A DNA stretch of 64,000 bases. Origin: Deltaproteobacteria bacterium (GTDB lineage: Bacteria; Myxococcota_A; UBA9160; UBA6930). The notes under the pieces are model-generated. The model did no database searches. It saw nothing but the letters and a program-made list of their open reading frames with translations, and was not told the origin of the DNA. The stretch is from the NCBI GenBank assembly GCA_029261795.1, contig JAJDAP010000082.1, positions 1 through 64,000 on the forward strand, given 5' to 3'. Shown here one piece after another: positions 17,682 to 26,744 of this stretch. The number at the start of each line of letters is the position of its first letter. Within the stretch, counting starts at the first letter, position 1. The position numbers were made by a program, and so were the translations under genes.

Positions 17682-18652
17682 CGGCGCTGGCGACCGCTCC
17701 CGAGGGCGTTGCGCCCGCGTTGAGCGTGGTTGTCGCGCCGGTGTCGCGGGGCGAGCATCTTGCCGCCGCTCTCGAACGACTAGCAAACCAGGAGGATCCT
17801 CCCGACTTCGAGGTGATCGTCCCCGTCGATGGCTCCGTCGCAGGTGTCGAGGCACTCGAAGCGCGCTTCCCCGAGGTCCGTTTCGTCCCGGTCAAGGGAA
17901 CCGCCGAACTCGGGCGTTCCGAGGACCCCGGCCGCGCCCACCTGGCGATCGATCGCCGACGGGCCGTGGCACTGGCGGCCGCGAACGCGCCGATCGTTGC
18001 CCTGACCGACGAGTGGGCGAAGCCAAGGGCGGATTGGTGTCGGGCGCTCGTCCGTGCCCACGAAGCGCCCCACGCCGTGATCGGGGGCGCGGTCTCCTGC
18101 GGCCGCGATCGGCCCGTCAACTGGGCGCTCTTCTTCATGGATGCCGGCCGCTACCAGAACCCCCTCCCGGAAGGCCCGGCCAGCTTCGTCACCGACGTCA
18201 ACGTTTCCTACAAAAGCAGCGCTCTCGAAGGAAGCGATGTCTGGCGCTTCGAGTATCACGAGACGAGGCTCCACGACGAACTCCGCGAACGCGGCGAAAC
18301 GCTCTGGCTCTCACCGGACATCGTCGTCGAAGTCGACCGCGGTGCGCTGGGTCTCGCTGCCGCGTTGCGCGAGCGCTTCGCCTGGGCGCGCCTCTACGCG
18401 GGCCGCCGCGCGCAGGAGGTCAGCCAGGGCCGCCGCGCGCTCCTGACCCTCGCATCACCACTGATCTCGATCTTGTTCCTGGGCCGCCAGTGCCGGCTGG
18501 CCTGGAGCCGGGGCCAGCACCGCGCCGAGCTGGTCCGTTGCCTCCCTATCCTGGCCCTGATGGACCTGGTCTGGTCCGTCGGGGAAGGAATCGGCTACCT
18601 GACCGGGCGTGGTACGGCGGACGGCAGCGAAGGCGCGAGCCCGACCGGTTAA
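17678..18652 (+). CDS. glycosyltransferase family 2-like protein
   Basis: The protein has 324 residues and begins with TTG inside a 4-bp overlap (TTGA) with the aminotransferase stop. The N terminus has the GT-A start ALSVVVAPVSRG and FEVIVPVDGS (a single Asp replaces the usual DD). ALTDEWAKPR takes the DxD position but keeps only part of it. TDVNVSYKSSAL and YHETRLHDELRERG match the acceptor half of GT2 enzymes. A hydrophobic C-terminal pair (about 250-310) suggests membrane binding. Its stop and that of the convergent gene share one TTAA. Catalytic competence is uncertain. Confidence 0.65.
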   Translation: MTALATAPEGVAPALSVVVAPVSRGEHLAAALERLANQEDPPDFEVIVPVDGSVAGVEALEARFPEVRFVPVKGTAELGRSEDPGRAHLAIDRRRAVALAAANAPIVALTDEWAKPRADWCRALVRAHEAPHAVIGGAVSCGRDRPVNWALFFMDAGRYQNPLPEGPASFVTDVNVSYKSSALEGSDVWRFEYHETRLHDELRERGETLWLSPDIVVEVDRGALGLAAALRERFAWARLYAGRRAQEVSQGRRALLTLASPLISILFLGRQCRLAWSRGQHRAELVRCLPILALMDLVWSVGEGIGYLTGRGTADGSEGASPTG

Positions 18653-20130
18653 CGCGCCTCGGCCAGCGCTCCGGCGACCCTGGTGCGTCGGACCACGATG
18701 GCGCCGCCACCCAGCGTCCCGTGAAACGCTTCTACCTCCTCGAAATCCTCCCTGAGTACTTTCCACAGCGAGGGTTCGCGCGCTTCGATGTAGCCCCCAA
18801 AGCTGTAGAGCACCCAGGTGTGTCCGCTCCGCGAGGCGACGCCGCGCAGCTCGGCCAGAGTGTCGGCCGTTTCGAAGGCCGGCGCGTAGTAACGACCGAA
18901 GGCGTCGGCAGCGAGATCCAGCGCCACGATCGCGTCTTCCTGCGCCGCCTGGGCGATCACCCACTCCCGAGCACCCGTGTAGTCCTGCTTGGGTAGCGCG
19001 TAGTTCCGCGGCACGGTGAGCGCGGAAGCGGCCACGATGATGGAGAGCACGGCCACGGGCAGCCATGCCGGAGCGCGGAGCCTTTCTCCGAGGGAGCGCG
19101 TCATGATCACGATCCCCGAGAAGCCGAGCAGCGCGATGAAGCCGAAGGAGTTGAAGAAGAAGCGCGGCCAGAGGTTTCGCTCGAGGGCCAACATGGCGGC
19201 GAAGCCGGTAAGTGCCGGAAGCGCGAACAGGAATGCGGCCGCCGAACTTCGCCGCAAGAGATCGACTCCGCCCACCGCGAACGGGACCGTGGCGGCCAAC
19301 GCGACGATCCACCCGACCGCCAGCGGAACGCCGAAACTCCGGATCGATTCGTTTGCGAGCCAGAGTGGATTCTTCCACTCGACATCGGCCGTGGTCGCAC
19401 CGGCGGATGGCTGCAGATAGAAATCGAACATGGCCGAGAGAGCGGGGGCAAAGAGCAGCAGTGTGAGCACGCCCCCAACGGCGAGTGCTACCAGGGAACG
19501 AAGTGCCAGCCTCCGGGTGTCGGCGCGGGCCAGCAAGGCCAGCACCACCAGCCCGTGCGCCAGCGCCACGAAGATCATCGTCAGATGGGCGCCCATCCCC
19601 AAGGCTAGAGTGGCCGCATAACCGAGCCAGAGCCGAGCTGAATCGCGACGCCAGGCGCGCAGCAACAGATCGGTCGCGAAGACCGTCGCAAACAGCAGTG
19701 CGGTATAGCCCCGCGCGTTCTGGGAGAACCACACGTGGTGGTAAGAGAACGTGAGCAGCGCCGTCGCAAAGAGGGCTTCGCGGCGCGGGAAGAGCTGGAT
19801 GCCCAATCGATAGGTCGCCCAGAGGCTCCCGACGCCGAATAACAAAGCCGGAAGACGGATGGCCTCGGGGCTCTCGCCAAAGAGAACGATGCTGATGCGC
19901 CCCGCTAGCGAGTAGATGAGGTGCTGGTTGTCATCGGGGTAGCTCGCCCAGAGTTCGAGCAAGGGGAGCTTCAGGAGATCGAGCCAGGTAAAGAGCTCGT
20001 CGTGCCACAGGTCGCCGCCGAGGCCGACGAAGCGGGCCAGCGCGCCGACGACGAGAAGCACCCACAAGACGGTTCCGCCCGGCGCGCCGGCATCCGAACC
20101 CGAGACTCCCAGCGGAGATGAGCCGCTCAT
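18649..20130 (-). CDS. membrane glycosyltransferase, GT39/GT-C type
   Basis: The protein has 493 residues. About ten helices are seen, with the acidic LWHDELFTWLDLL loop after the first helix (catalytic position of GT-C enzymes). A second conserved-looking block is FSYHHVWFSQNARGYTALL (about 130-150), typical of DolP-mannose- or undecaprenyl-sugar-using enzymes. The last 90 residues form a periplasmic domain. It is overlapped by the flippase gene (ATGA) and so belongs to the minus-strand operon dehydrogenase, flippase, glycosyltransferase. The stop is TAA within the shared TTAA. Confidence 0.75.
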   Translation of the reverse strand: MSGSSPLGVSGSDAGAPGGTVLWVLLVVGALARFVGLGGDLWHDELFTWLDLLKLPLLELWASYPDDNQHLIYSLAGRISIVLFGESPEAIRLPALLFGVGSLWATYRLGIQLFPRREALFATALLTFSYHHVWFSQNARGYTALLFATVFATDLLLRAWRRDSARLWLGYAATLALGMGAHLTMIFVALAHGLVVLALLARADTRRLALRSLVALAVGGVLTLLLFAPALSAMFDFYLQPSAGATTADVEWKNPLWLANESIRSFGVPLAVGWIVALAATVPFAVGGVDLLRRSSAAAFLFALPALTGFAAMLALERNLWPRFFFNSFGFIALLGFSGIVIMTRSLGERLRAPAWLPVAVLSIIVAASALTVPRNYALPKQDYTGAREWVIAQAAQEDAIVALDLAADAFGRYYAPAFETADTLAELRGVASRSGHTWVLYSFGGYIEAREPSLWKVLREDFEEVEAFHGTLGGGAIVVRRTRVAGALAEAR

Positions 20131-21563
20131 CTGCCACGCCTGGCGCGCAGGGCCTCGGCATCGCGAATCAGCGAGCGATCCACGAGCGGAGCGATCGCGG
20201 CATAGCCGAGCATCGCAGTGATCCCGCGGGACCAACCCGGATCGAACAGCGAGCTTGCTGCCGTGATGGCGACACCGGCAGCGAGCGCGGGCCGGAGCAA
20301 TGGCGCAAGCACCGGCAATGTCGCGACGCGACGAGCCGCGAACACATGGGCCGTGGCCCAGGTGGCCATCGCACCGAGCACGAGTGCCACCGCACCCCCT
20401 TCGAAGCCGAGGGTGGAGATCGCGACGATTCCAACCAACACACCGACGATGGCACCCGCGCTGTTCGCGGCGAGTTCGGCGCGCTGTTCTCCGGCCCCGA
20501 TCAAGATGAAGCGCGCATGAGAACCGAGAAGCGAGATCGGCACGGACCAGATCGCGATCGCGAACGCGGTGCCGGATTGCTCGAAGCGCTCGCCGAAGAT
20601 GAGCTGACACACCGGCACGGAGAGCATCGTACCCCCGAGGCCGCCCAGTACACCCACCCAGGCCGTCAGCCGGTAGGACGTTCGTGCCAGCCCCTCGACC
20701 GCGGTGCGGCCGCTTTGAATCGCCTCGACCAGCCGCGGGTAGAGATTGAAGTGATAAAGATTCACGAAGCTGCCGAGACTCGTGGCGAGGCGGTGCGCGG
20801 CCGCGAACCAGGCGACCTCGGCGCCGCCCACGAGTTGGGCCACGAGCAGGGTCGGCACGTACTGATAGACAGCCCACAGAAAGCGGCTGGTCCCGACCGG
20901 AGACGCTTCGATGAGCAGCCGCCGCAGCTCCGCGATCGGTGAGCCGAGCGAGAGACCGCCGACCGTTCGCAGTTGGGCGGCGAGGAACCACGCACTCATC
21001 GCGAAGGCGGCGGCGACCTCGAACCAACCGACGGCGAACACATCGGCATCGCCCTCGATGAAGAGCAGCACGAGCCCTGCGAACACACCCATTCGTAGCA
21101 GCTGCGCGACCGCGACCCAGAGCATGCGGCCCAACCCCTGGAAGAGCCAGTTCATGACCCAGGGCCCGGCGAACAGGGAGAGCGCCGTGATCCGCACCAG
21201 GCGTCGCGCGGCGTCATCCAGGTCGAGGAAGGCGGAGACCAGAAAGACGAGACCGTACGCGACGAGGGCCAGCGCCAGGCGCAGTGTCGGGATCGCTGCG
21301 GCGAGCCGACGGGTGCGCGCCGGATCCATTGCGATCTCGCGGGCCCCGATCGGACCGAAGCCGAAGTCGACCATCAGCGCGAACATCATCGAGAGCTGGA
21401 TCGCGAACTCGAAACGGCCGTAGATCTCGGGCGACAGGGTGCGCGCCAGCCATGCGACGGCGATGAAGCCGGCGACTTTCGAGAGCAGCTCACCACCCGA
21501 GAGCGCGAAGAAATCCCGCAACATCACCCACGGCGAACGCGCGGCGTGGGCGGCTTCGCTCAT
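20127..21563 (-). CDS. Wzx-like lipid-linked oligosaccharide flippase
   Basis: The protein has 478 residues and 12-14 hydrophobic helices. It begins with LSGGELLSKVAGFIAVAWLA and YGRFEFAIQLSM, the typical first helices of the polysaccharide-biosynthesis branch of the MATE/MOP superfamily. Such proteins turn undecaprenyl-linked repeat units to the outer face of the inner membrane. The gene lies between the dehydrogenase (4-bp overlap) and the GT-C enzyme (4-bp overlap), which supports a role in the same glycan pathway. No Wzy or Wzz was recognised in the window. Confidence 0.82.
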   Translation of the reverse strand: MSEAAHAARSPWVMLRDFFALSGGELLSKVAGFIAVAWLARTLSPEIYGRFEFAIQLSMMFALMVDFGFGPIGAREIAMDPARTRRLAAAIPTLRLALALVAYGLVFLVSAFLDLDDAARRLVRITALSLFAGPWVMNWLFQGLGRMLWVAVAQLLRMGVFAGLVLLFIEGDADVFAVGWFEVAAAFAMSAWFLAAQLRTVGGLSLGSPIAELRRLLIEASPVGTSRFLWAVYQYVPTLLVAQLVGGAEVAWFAAAHRLATSLGSFVNLYHFNLYPRLVEAIQSGRTAVEGLARTSYRLTAWVGVLGGLGGTMLSVPVCQLIFGERFEQSGTAFAIAIWSVPISLLGSHARFILIGAGEQRAELAANSAGAIVGVLVGIVAISTLGFEGGAVALVLGAMATWATAHVFAARRVATLPVLAPLLRPALAAGVAITAASSLFDPGWSRGITAMLGYAAIAPLVDRSLIRDAEALRARRGR

Positions 21564-22615
21564 TCGGGCGGCCGCGGTGGTTCGGACAGGCGAACGACCT
21601 CACCGGATCGGCCCGACGCCATCACCGCGTTCGCGATCTCCACGGCGCGCGCGCCGTCCCAGGCGTTCGCGCCCAACGAATCCCCGCCGTCGATCTGGCG
21701 CAGGAACTGGGCGAGTTCGGCCTCGAAGGAGAGCAGACTCGTCGTCTCCCAACCCTTGAGTTTCTCGCGCAACACCACTTCGGGAAAGAAGTTGCGGGTC
21801 TTCTTGCGCGAGGAGCCGGGCCGGGTCTGCTCGATCAGCACGTTCAGCATCGGGCCGTAGGACGCGCGTACCATGCCGCCATCGCCGTACGCTTCCATCC
21901 AGACCTCGAAGCCCTTCCACTCGTTCCAGCTGGCTTCGTACTGCACGGAGACGCCCGAGGTCGCCTTCATGAGCGCGTGAGCGCGGTCCTCGCTGCCCTC
22001 GACCTTCCACACCTCGTTGCTGGTGGTGGCATAGACGGTTTCGATCTCGCCCACCATGAAGCGCGTCAGATCCGTCATGTGGATGCCGACATCCATGGTG
22101 GCGCCGCCGCCCGAGAACTCGCTCTTGTACATCCACTCCGAGCGAAAATTCGCGAGGCCATCGTGTCCGCCGAGGACCCGCAAGCTGTCGAGCTTGCCGA
22201 TCCGGCCTTCGGCGATCACCTCGCGCATGAACGCGAAGGAGGGGTAGAAGCGGTGGTTGAAGCCCACGCCGACGGCGCAACCGGAACTGCGCACCGCTTC
22301 CATGATTCGCCCACAGGATTCGACCGTGTTTCCGAGCGGTTTCTCCACCAACACGTGCTTGCCGGCCGAAAGAGCATCCAGGATGATTCGTTCGTGAAGC
22401 TGGACCGGCGTCGAGACGATCACGGCGTCGCAACGGTCGCCTTCCAGGAGATCCGTGGCGTCTTGGACGAGCTTCGCACCGGAACTCCCCGCCGCGCGCG
22501 CTGCCGCTTCTGCGTTCGGATCAGCGACCGCGACGAGCGTGCAGTCGGGATGGTTGATCACGGTCCGGGCACGCATCTCGCCGATGACGCCGCCCCCGAT
22601 CTGCACGAACTTCAA
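21560..22615 (-). CDS. Gfo/Idh/MocA-family oxidoreductase
   Basis: The protein has 351 residues. The NAD(P)-binding fold starts at the TTG (FVQIGGGVIGEMRA) and continues with VAVADPNAEA. EKPLGNTVES is the family's EKP motif (about 98), and GGGATMDVGIHMTDL holds the usual DxGxH signature near residue 178. The C-terminal beta sheet is complete. TTG at 22615 is preferred because AAGGAG lies 7 nt upstream. In this locus it could be the 3-dehydrogenase (WlbA/WbpB role) that feeds the DegT aminotransferase, but members act on many sugars and inositols. Confidence 0.85.
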   Translation of the reverse strand: MKFVQIGGGVIGEMRARTVINHPDCTLVAVADPNAEAAARAAGSSGAKLVQDATDLLEGDRCDAVIVSTPVQLHERIILDALSAGKHVLVEKPLGNTVESCGRIMEAVRSSGCAVGVGFNHRFYPSFAFMREVIAEGRIGKLDSLRVLGGHDGLANFRSEWMYKSEFSGGGATMDVGIHMTDLTRFMVGEIETVYATTSNEVWKVEGSEDRAHALMKATSGVSVQYEASWNEWKGFEVWMEAYGDGGMVRASYGPMLNVLIEQTRPGSSRKKTRNFFPEVVLREKLKGWETTSLLSFEAELAQFLRQIDGGDSLGANAWDGARAVEIANAVMASGRSGEVVRLSEPPRPPE

Positions 22616-22753
22616 CGCCGAACTCCTTCTTTCGAGCCGATTGCTCCGATTCGAGCCGATAGGATCGGGAGTGAGTAGGCCCGACACGACAAGATTAGGG
22701 ACTCGCCCGGGGAGCCTCCATCATCGGCCGACCCTGCCGCGGGATGGAGTCCC

Positions 22754-23671
22754 TTGCTGCGCCCACTGGAGACGAAACCCTTGACCGAACTCAGCGTGAT
22801 CATCCCGGCCGTCAACGAGCTCGACGATCTGATGGATTGTCTCGACGCCCTCGACGCCCAGCGCGCCGATGTCGACCTCGAAGTCCTGGTGATCGATCGT
22901 CTGGGCGAACACGTGCGCCACACCGCCCGGGCGCGGGCACCCTGGGCACGCGTGATCGCGGTCCCGGGAAACGAGACCATCCCGCTGATGCGCGCCCGCG
23001 GCTTCCGCGAAGCGACGGGCGAAGCCGTTGCCGTGATCGAAGACCACGTGATGGTTCCACCCGGATGGGCGCGGGCCATGCTCGATGCCCTGGCCGAGGG
23101 TCAGGACGTCGTCGGCGGCTCGGTCGAGAATGCGGCGACCGAAACACTGATCGACTGGGCAGCCTTCCTGTGCGAATACAGCCACCTCATCCCGCCGATT
23201 CCGGCCGGTGCTTCCGACGGCCTGACCGGCAACAACGTGGTCTATCGGCGCGAACTGCTCGAGCGCTACCGCGCGCTCACCGACGAAGGCCGCTGGGAAG
23301 ACCGACTTCACGAACAACTGAGGGCGGACGGATACACGTTGATGTGTCGCCCCGAGATCGTGATCGGGCACAAGAAACACTACACCTTCGGCGAGTACTT
23401 CTCCCAGCGCTACCTGTTCGCGCGGGCATTCGCCGGGGCGCGGGTCACCGACGCGCCGCTGGCCAAGCGCCTGGCCTATGGTGCCGCCGCGCTCGCGCTT
23501 CCGCCGGTGCTGCTCTACCGCACGATCTCCCGAATCCTGGCCAAGGGCCGGCACAAGGAGTGGCTGTGGCGTTCGATTCCCTTGCTCGCGGCCTTCGTCA
23601 CATCATGGGGTGTGGGTGAAATGGTGGGCTACCTACGTGGCCCTGGCGATGCGCTCTCGAAGGTTCGCTAG
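22754..23671 (+). CDS. family 2 glycosyltransferase
   Basis: The protein has 305 residues from the TTG at 22754; a second in-frame TTG at 22781 also has a ribosome site and would give 296. ELSVIIPAVNELDDL opens the GT-A fold, AVIEDHVMVPPGWA takes the DxD region (as EDH), and LTGNNVVYRREL with WEDRLHEQLRADG gives the acceptor motifs. Hydrophobic segments at about 235-285 suggest membrane association. Its architecture closely parallels the glycosyltransferase at 17678-18652. It is divergent from the dehydrogenase gene across a 138-bp gap. Confidence 0.75.
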   Translation: MLRPLETKPLTELSVIIPAVNELDDLMDCLDALDAQRADVDLEVLVIDRLGEHVRHTARARAPWARVIAVPGNETIPLMRARGFREATGEAVAVIEDHVMVPPGWARAMLDALAEGQDVVGGSVENAATETLIDWAAFLCEYSHLIPPIPAGASDGLTGNNVVYRRELLERYRALTDEGRWEDRLHEQLRADGYTLMCRPEIVIGHKKHYTFGEYFSQRYLFARAFAGARVTDAPLAKRLAYGAAALALPPVLLYRTISRILAKGRHKEWLWRSIPLLAAFVTSWGVGEMVGYLRGPGDALSKVR

Positions 23672-23680
23672 GCGCGCGCC

Positions 23681-24754
23681 ATGAGCCAGGCACCGCGGCG
23701 TAGTGCGCGCCCCTGGAGCGGTCCGCTGCTGCTCCTGGTGACCCTGGTGGTGTTGTTCGGCGGGCTCGAGGTGGGCTTTCGCAGCTGGGAGGCGCTGCGC
23801 CCTCTCCCGCCCGACGACGAGGTGTGGGCAATCCACGACGAGGAGCTCGGCTATCGGAATCGCCCCGACTGGGCCGACCACAACGCGCACGGTCTGCGCG
23901 GGGCGCCGCTCGAAGCCCCGAAGCAGCGCTTCCGACTGCTGCTCGCGGGCGATTCGGTGATCTACTACGGCGATGACAGCGACCACACGCTTCCAGGCGA
24001 GCTGAGTGCGGCCCTCGCGGCCGATCCCGACGTCGCCCCGGTCGAGGTCTTGAACGCGGGCACTCGCGGCTACACCAACTTCCAGGAGACGCGCTGGATC
24101 GAGCGCCACGGGTTGGGGTTGGATCCCGACGCCATCGGCATCGTCCTCGTAATGAACGATCTCCACCGGTTCCTGCATCGCTTCGATGTCGTGGATGGAG
24201 AGATCGTGGGCGCCAAGTACAGGTTCTCCGAGGAAGCCGTCGAAGCGGTCCCGAGCCTGGGCTATCGCGTGGCGCGCAGGAGCCACTTCCTGGTCTGGTT
24301 GCGCCGGCGCCTGGCTGCCTTCGACGACCTGGTCGATCTCTACACCAGCGATGGCTTCCGCTTCGACTATCGGCCCGATTTCGCGCCGGCCTGGCGGGAC
24401 GAACCGTGGATGGCCGTCGAAGCGCAACTGGACCGAATCGCAGAGCTGGCCCGAGTCCGAGAGATCCCCGTCTTCGTGGTCGCGATGCCCTTCGGTGATC
24501 AATTGGACCCGCGCATCGTCTCTCGAGACCCGGCGTACGTCATGCGCCCACAGCGCCGACTGGTCGAGATCTGCCACCGGTTGAAGCTGCCACTGCTCGA
24601 CTTGCTCCCCCTCCTCGAACTCGAACCGGACCTGGAGGCCGACGGCGTCCACCTGTCCGCTCGAGGAAGGCACCGAAGCGCCGCGGAGCTGGCCGCGTTC
24701 TTGACCGAAAACGCGTTGGTGCCCGCCATGCCCGCGAGCACTGTGGACCGTTAG
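23681..24754 (+). CDS. membrane-anchored SGNH/GDSL-type hydrolase
   Basis: The protein has 357 residues. One N-terminal anchor helix (LLLLVTLVVLFGGLEVG, about 15-31) is followed by a periplasmic domain. The SGNH blocks are visible: LLLAGDSVIYYG (nucleophile Ser at about 89), VLNAGTRGYTN (Gly), VMNDLHRFL (Asn) and EADGVHLSARG (the DxxH pair near residue 326). Such proteins in polysaccharide loci often add or remove acetyl groups or phosphodiester links on sugars, for example AlgX/AlgJ-like enzymes. It is 9 nt downstream of the glycosyltransferase and probably in its operon. Confidence 0.75.
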   Translation: MSQAPRRSARPWSGPLLLLVTLVVLFGGLEVGFRSWEALRPLPPDDEVWAIHDEELGYRNRPDWADHNAHGLRGAPLEAPKQRFRLLLAGDSVIYYGDDSDHTLPGELSAALAADPDVAPVEVLNAGTRGYTNFQETRWIERHGLGLDPDAIGIVLVMNDLHRFLHRFDVVDGEIVGAKYRFSEEAVEAVPSLGYRVARRSHFLVWLRRRLAAFDDLVDLYTSDGFRFDYRPDFAPAWRDEPWMAVEAQLDRIAELARVREIPVFVVAMPFGDQLDPRIVSRDPAYVMRPQRRLVEICHRLKLPLLDLLPLLELEPDLEADGVHLSARGRHRSAAELAAFLTENALVPAMPASTVDR

Positions 24755-24780
24755 GCTCTCGCCCTACAATCGGGAGCGTC

Positions 24781-26037
24781 TTGAAGATCACACTTTGCCG
24801 CGTGAGTCTCTTGCTGGTCGTTTGGCTTCTCGGCTGTGCGGCAGCGGCATCGGCCGATCCGATCGAAGCACCCCAACCGAGCGAAGCCGCGCTTCGCTAC
24901 TACGAGAGCGGAATTTTCTGGTGGTGGGTCGGCCGATTTCTCGCACTCGGCATTCCCGCGGCTTGGCTCGTCAGCGGCGCCGCTGCGAGGCTTCGCGTCG
25001 GAACGGATCGCGTCGGGCGGTTCTGGCCACTCTCCCTCGCGCTCTTCTTCGCCGCCTATCAATGTGTCGAATGGGTCGTACGCCTTCCCTTCCGGTACTT
25101 TGCGGGCTTCGCTCGCGATCACGCGTTCGGCCTCTCGGCCCAGACCCTGACCAAGTGGCTCACGGACTCGGCCCTGGACCTCGGCATCACTGTCGGAATC
25201 GGAATCGCACTGATCTGGATTCCCTGGTGGGCATTGAGAAGGCTCCCGCGGCGTTGGTGGTTGGCTTGGACCGCCGGCGTCGTGCCGTTTGCCATCGCCG
25301 CGGTGTGGCTCCAGCCGATATTCATCGCGCCGCTGTTCAACGATTTCGGGCCGATGAAGGACAAGGCCCTGGAGCAGAAGATCCTCGCTCTCGCCGACCG
25401 TGCCGGGATCGAAGGAAGCCGGGTCTTCGAGGTCGCCAAGAGCGAGGACACGCACAAGGTCAATGCCTACGTGACCGGCTTCGGCTCCTCCAAGCGGATC
25501 GTCCTCTGGGACACCCTGATCGCGGCGCTCGAAGAGGACGAGGTGCTCGTCGTGATGGGCCACGAAATGGGCCACTACGCCCTCGGCCACGTCCTCGTCG
25601 GAATCTCTCGTTATGTGCTGTTCGCCGCTGTCGGCTTCGCATGCCTTCACTGGATCGGGGGCGCCGCGCTTCGGCGCTGGGGCGACGCCTGGGGAATCCA
25701 TGCTCTCCACGAACCCGCCGCGCTACCGCTGCTGGTGCTGATCGCGAGTGGCTACATGTTGGTCGTGGCGCCGCTCCAACTTGCCGTCTCCCGCTCGATG
25801 GAGCACGAGGCGGATCGCTTCACCCTGGAACTCGGCCGCGACAACGAGGCCTGCGCGCGCGCCTTCGTGTCACTCCAGCGATCCAATCTCTCGAATCCGC
25901 GACCCGGGCCGCTCTACACACTCTGGCGTATGAGTCACCCGCCGCTCGGCGAGCGTGTCGATTTCTGCAACGACTATCGGCCCTGGGAAGACGGGGAGCC
26001 GATCCGATACGCGCCCCTGTTTCGGGAGGAACCCTGA
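24781..26037 (+). CDS. Ste24-like M48 membrane metalloprotease
   Basis: The protein has 418 residues. A signal-like segment (about 1-26) precedes several hydrophobic helices. The zinc motif HEMGH starts at His261 in VVMGHEMGHYALGH, and the third ligand lies in SMEHEADRF (Glu343). NAYVTGFGSSKRIVLWDTL is the substrate-groove strand of M48A proteases. The order and length match the CAAX protease 1 (Ste24) branch, which in bacteria cleaves membrane or exported proteins. The stop and the start of the next gene overlap (TGATG). The TTG start has a TACAAT box 10 nt upstream. Confidence 0.88.
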   Translation: MKITLCRVSLLLVVWLLGCAAAASADPIEAPQPSEAALRYYESGIFWWWVGRFLALGIPAAWLVSGAAARLRVGTDRVGRFWPLSLALFFAAYQCVEWVVRLPFRYFAGFARDHAFGLSAQTLTKWLTDSALDLGITVGIGIALIWIPWWALRRLPRRWWLAWTAGVVPFAIAAVWLQPIFIAPLFNDFGPMKDKALEQKILALADRAGIEGSRVFEVAKSEDTHKVNAYVTGFGSSKRIVLWDTLIAALEEDEVLVVMGHEMGHYALGHVLVGISRYVLFAAVGFACLHWIGGAALRRWGDAWGIHALHEPAALPLLVLIASGYMLVVAPLQLAVSRSMEHEADRFTLELGRDNEACARAFVSLQRSNLSNPRPGPLYTLWRMSHPPLGERVDFCNDYRPWEDGEPIRYAPLFREEP

Positions 26038-26732
26038 TGCGTGCCGCGTGGCTCCTCGTAGTCGGGCTCGGTGCCATCGGCGGCCTCGGGCTGCCCGCTG
26101 CCGCCCAACACCAGGATCCGCTTTCCCAGCGGCACTTCGTCTATCCCGAGCCCGGGACGCGATCGAGTGACGTGATCGGTTGGGGCACACTCCGCGTCGA
26201 GGACTTCCGCGCCGAGCATCCACCCGTATCGGTCTGGGATCACGGCGAACGCCTGGCCGCGGTGTCCTGCGTGTTCCTCGGCACCGATGGAACCTTCCCG
26301 CTGACCGTTCGCCGCGAGCAGCCAGCCGCGGGAGCAGCCCGCTACCGGGTCCGTGTCCCCGGCGTTCGGATCATTTCGCGTTTCGATCGAGGTTGCTCGT
26401 GGTGGAACCCCGAGACCCCGGTCGATCGGGTTGCCTACACCCTCGAGCACGAACAGATTCACTTCGCGTTGACTGAACTTGCCGCGCGGCGACTCCAGAC
26501 CGTCCTCGCCGAGCGCCACGAACTGCTCGAAGCCACCGCGACGACGGCCAGCCGCGCGCAGCAGCGGATCCAGATGCAACTCGACATCGCGCAGCGCAAG
26601 ATCTCCGAAGCCCTGCGCGAGGAACACGCCCGTTTCGATGCCGAGACTTCGGCCCGCTACGACCCGATCGCCCAGGATCGCTGGAGGACGCTGTCCGAAG
26701 CCCGACTCGTGGGGCGTTCGAAACTGCCCTGA
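26037..26732 (+). CDS. secreted DUF922-like putative zinc protease
   Basis: The protein has 231 residues with a signal peptide (about 1-25, ending PAAAQHQ). GWGTLRVEDFRAEHPP is the typical opening of DUF922 proteins, and HEQIH (His138-His142) gives an HExxH zinc motif followed by FALTELAARRL. A helical tail with many Gln and Glu follows (about 165-215). The family is predicted to be secreted peptidases, without proven substrate. It is translationally coupled (TGATG) to the Ste24-like membrane protease, so the two probably act on the same compartment. Confidence 0.7.
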   Translation: MRAAWLLVVGLGAIGGLGLPAAAQHQDPLSQRHFVYPEPGTRSSDVIGWGTLRVEDFRAEHPPVSVWDHGERLAAVSCVFLGTDGTFPLTVRREQPAAGAARYRVRVPGVRIISRFDRGCSWWNPETPVDRVAYTLEHEQIHFALTELAARRLQTVLAERHELLEATATTASRAQQRIQMQLDIAQRKISEALREEHARFDAETSARYDPIAQDRWRTLSEARLVGRSKLP

Positions 26733-26744
26733 GCGGTGCCGCCT

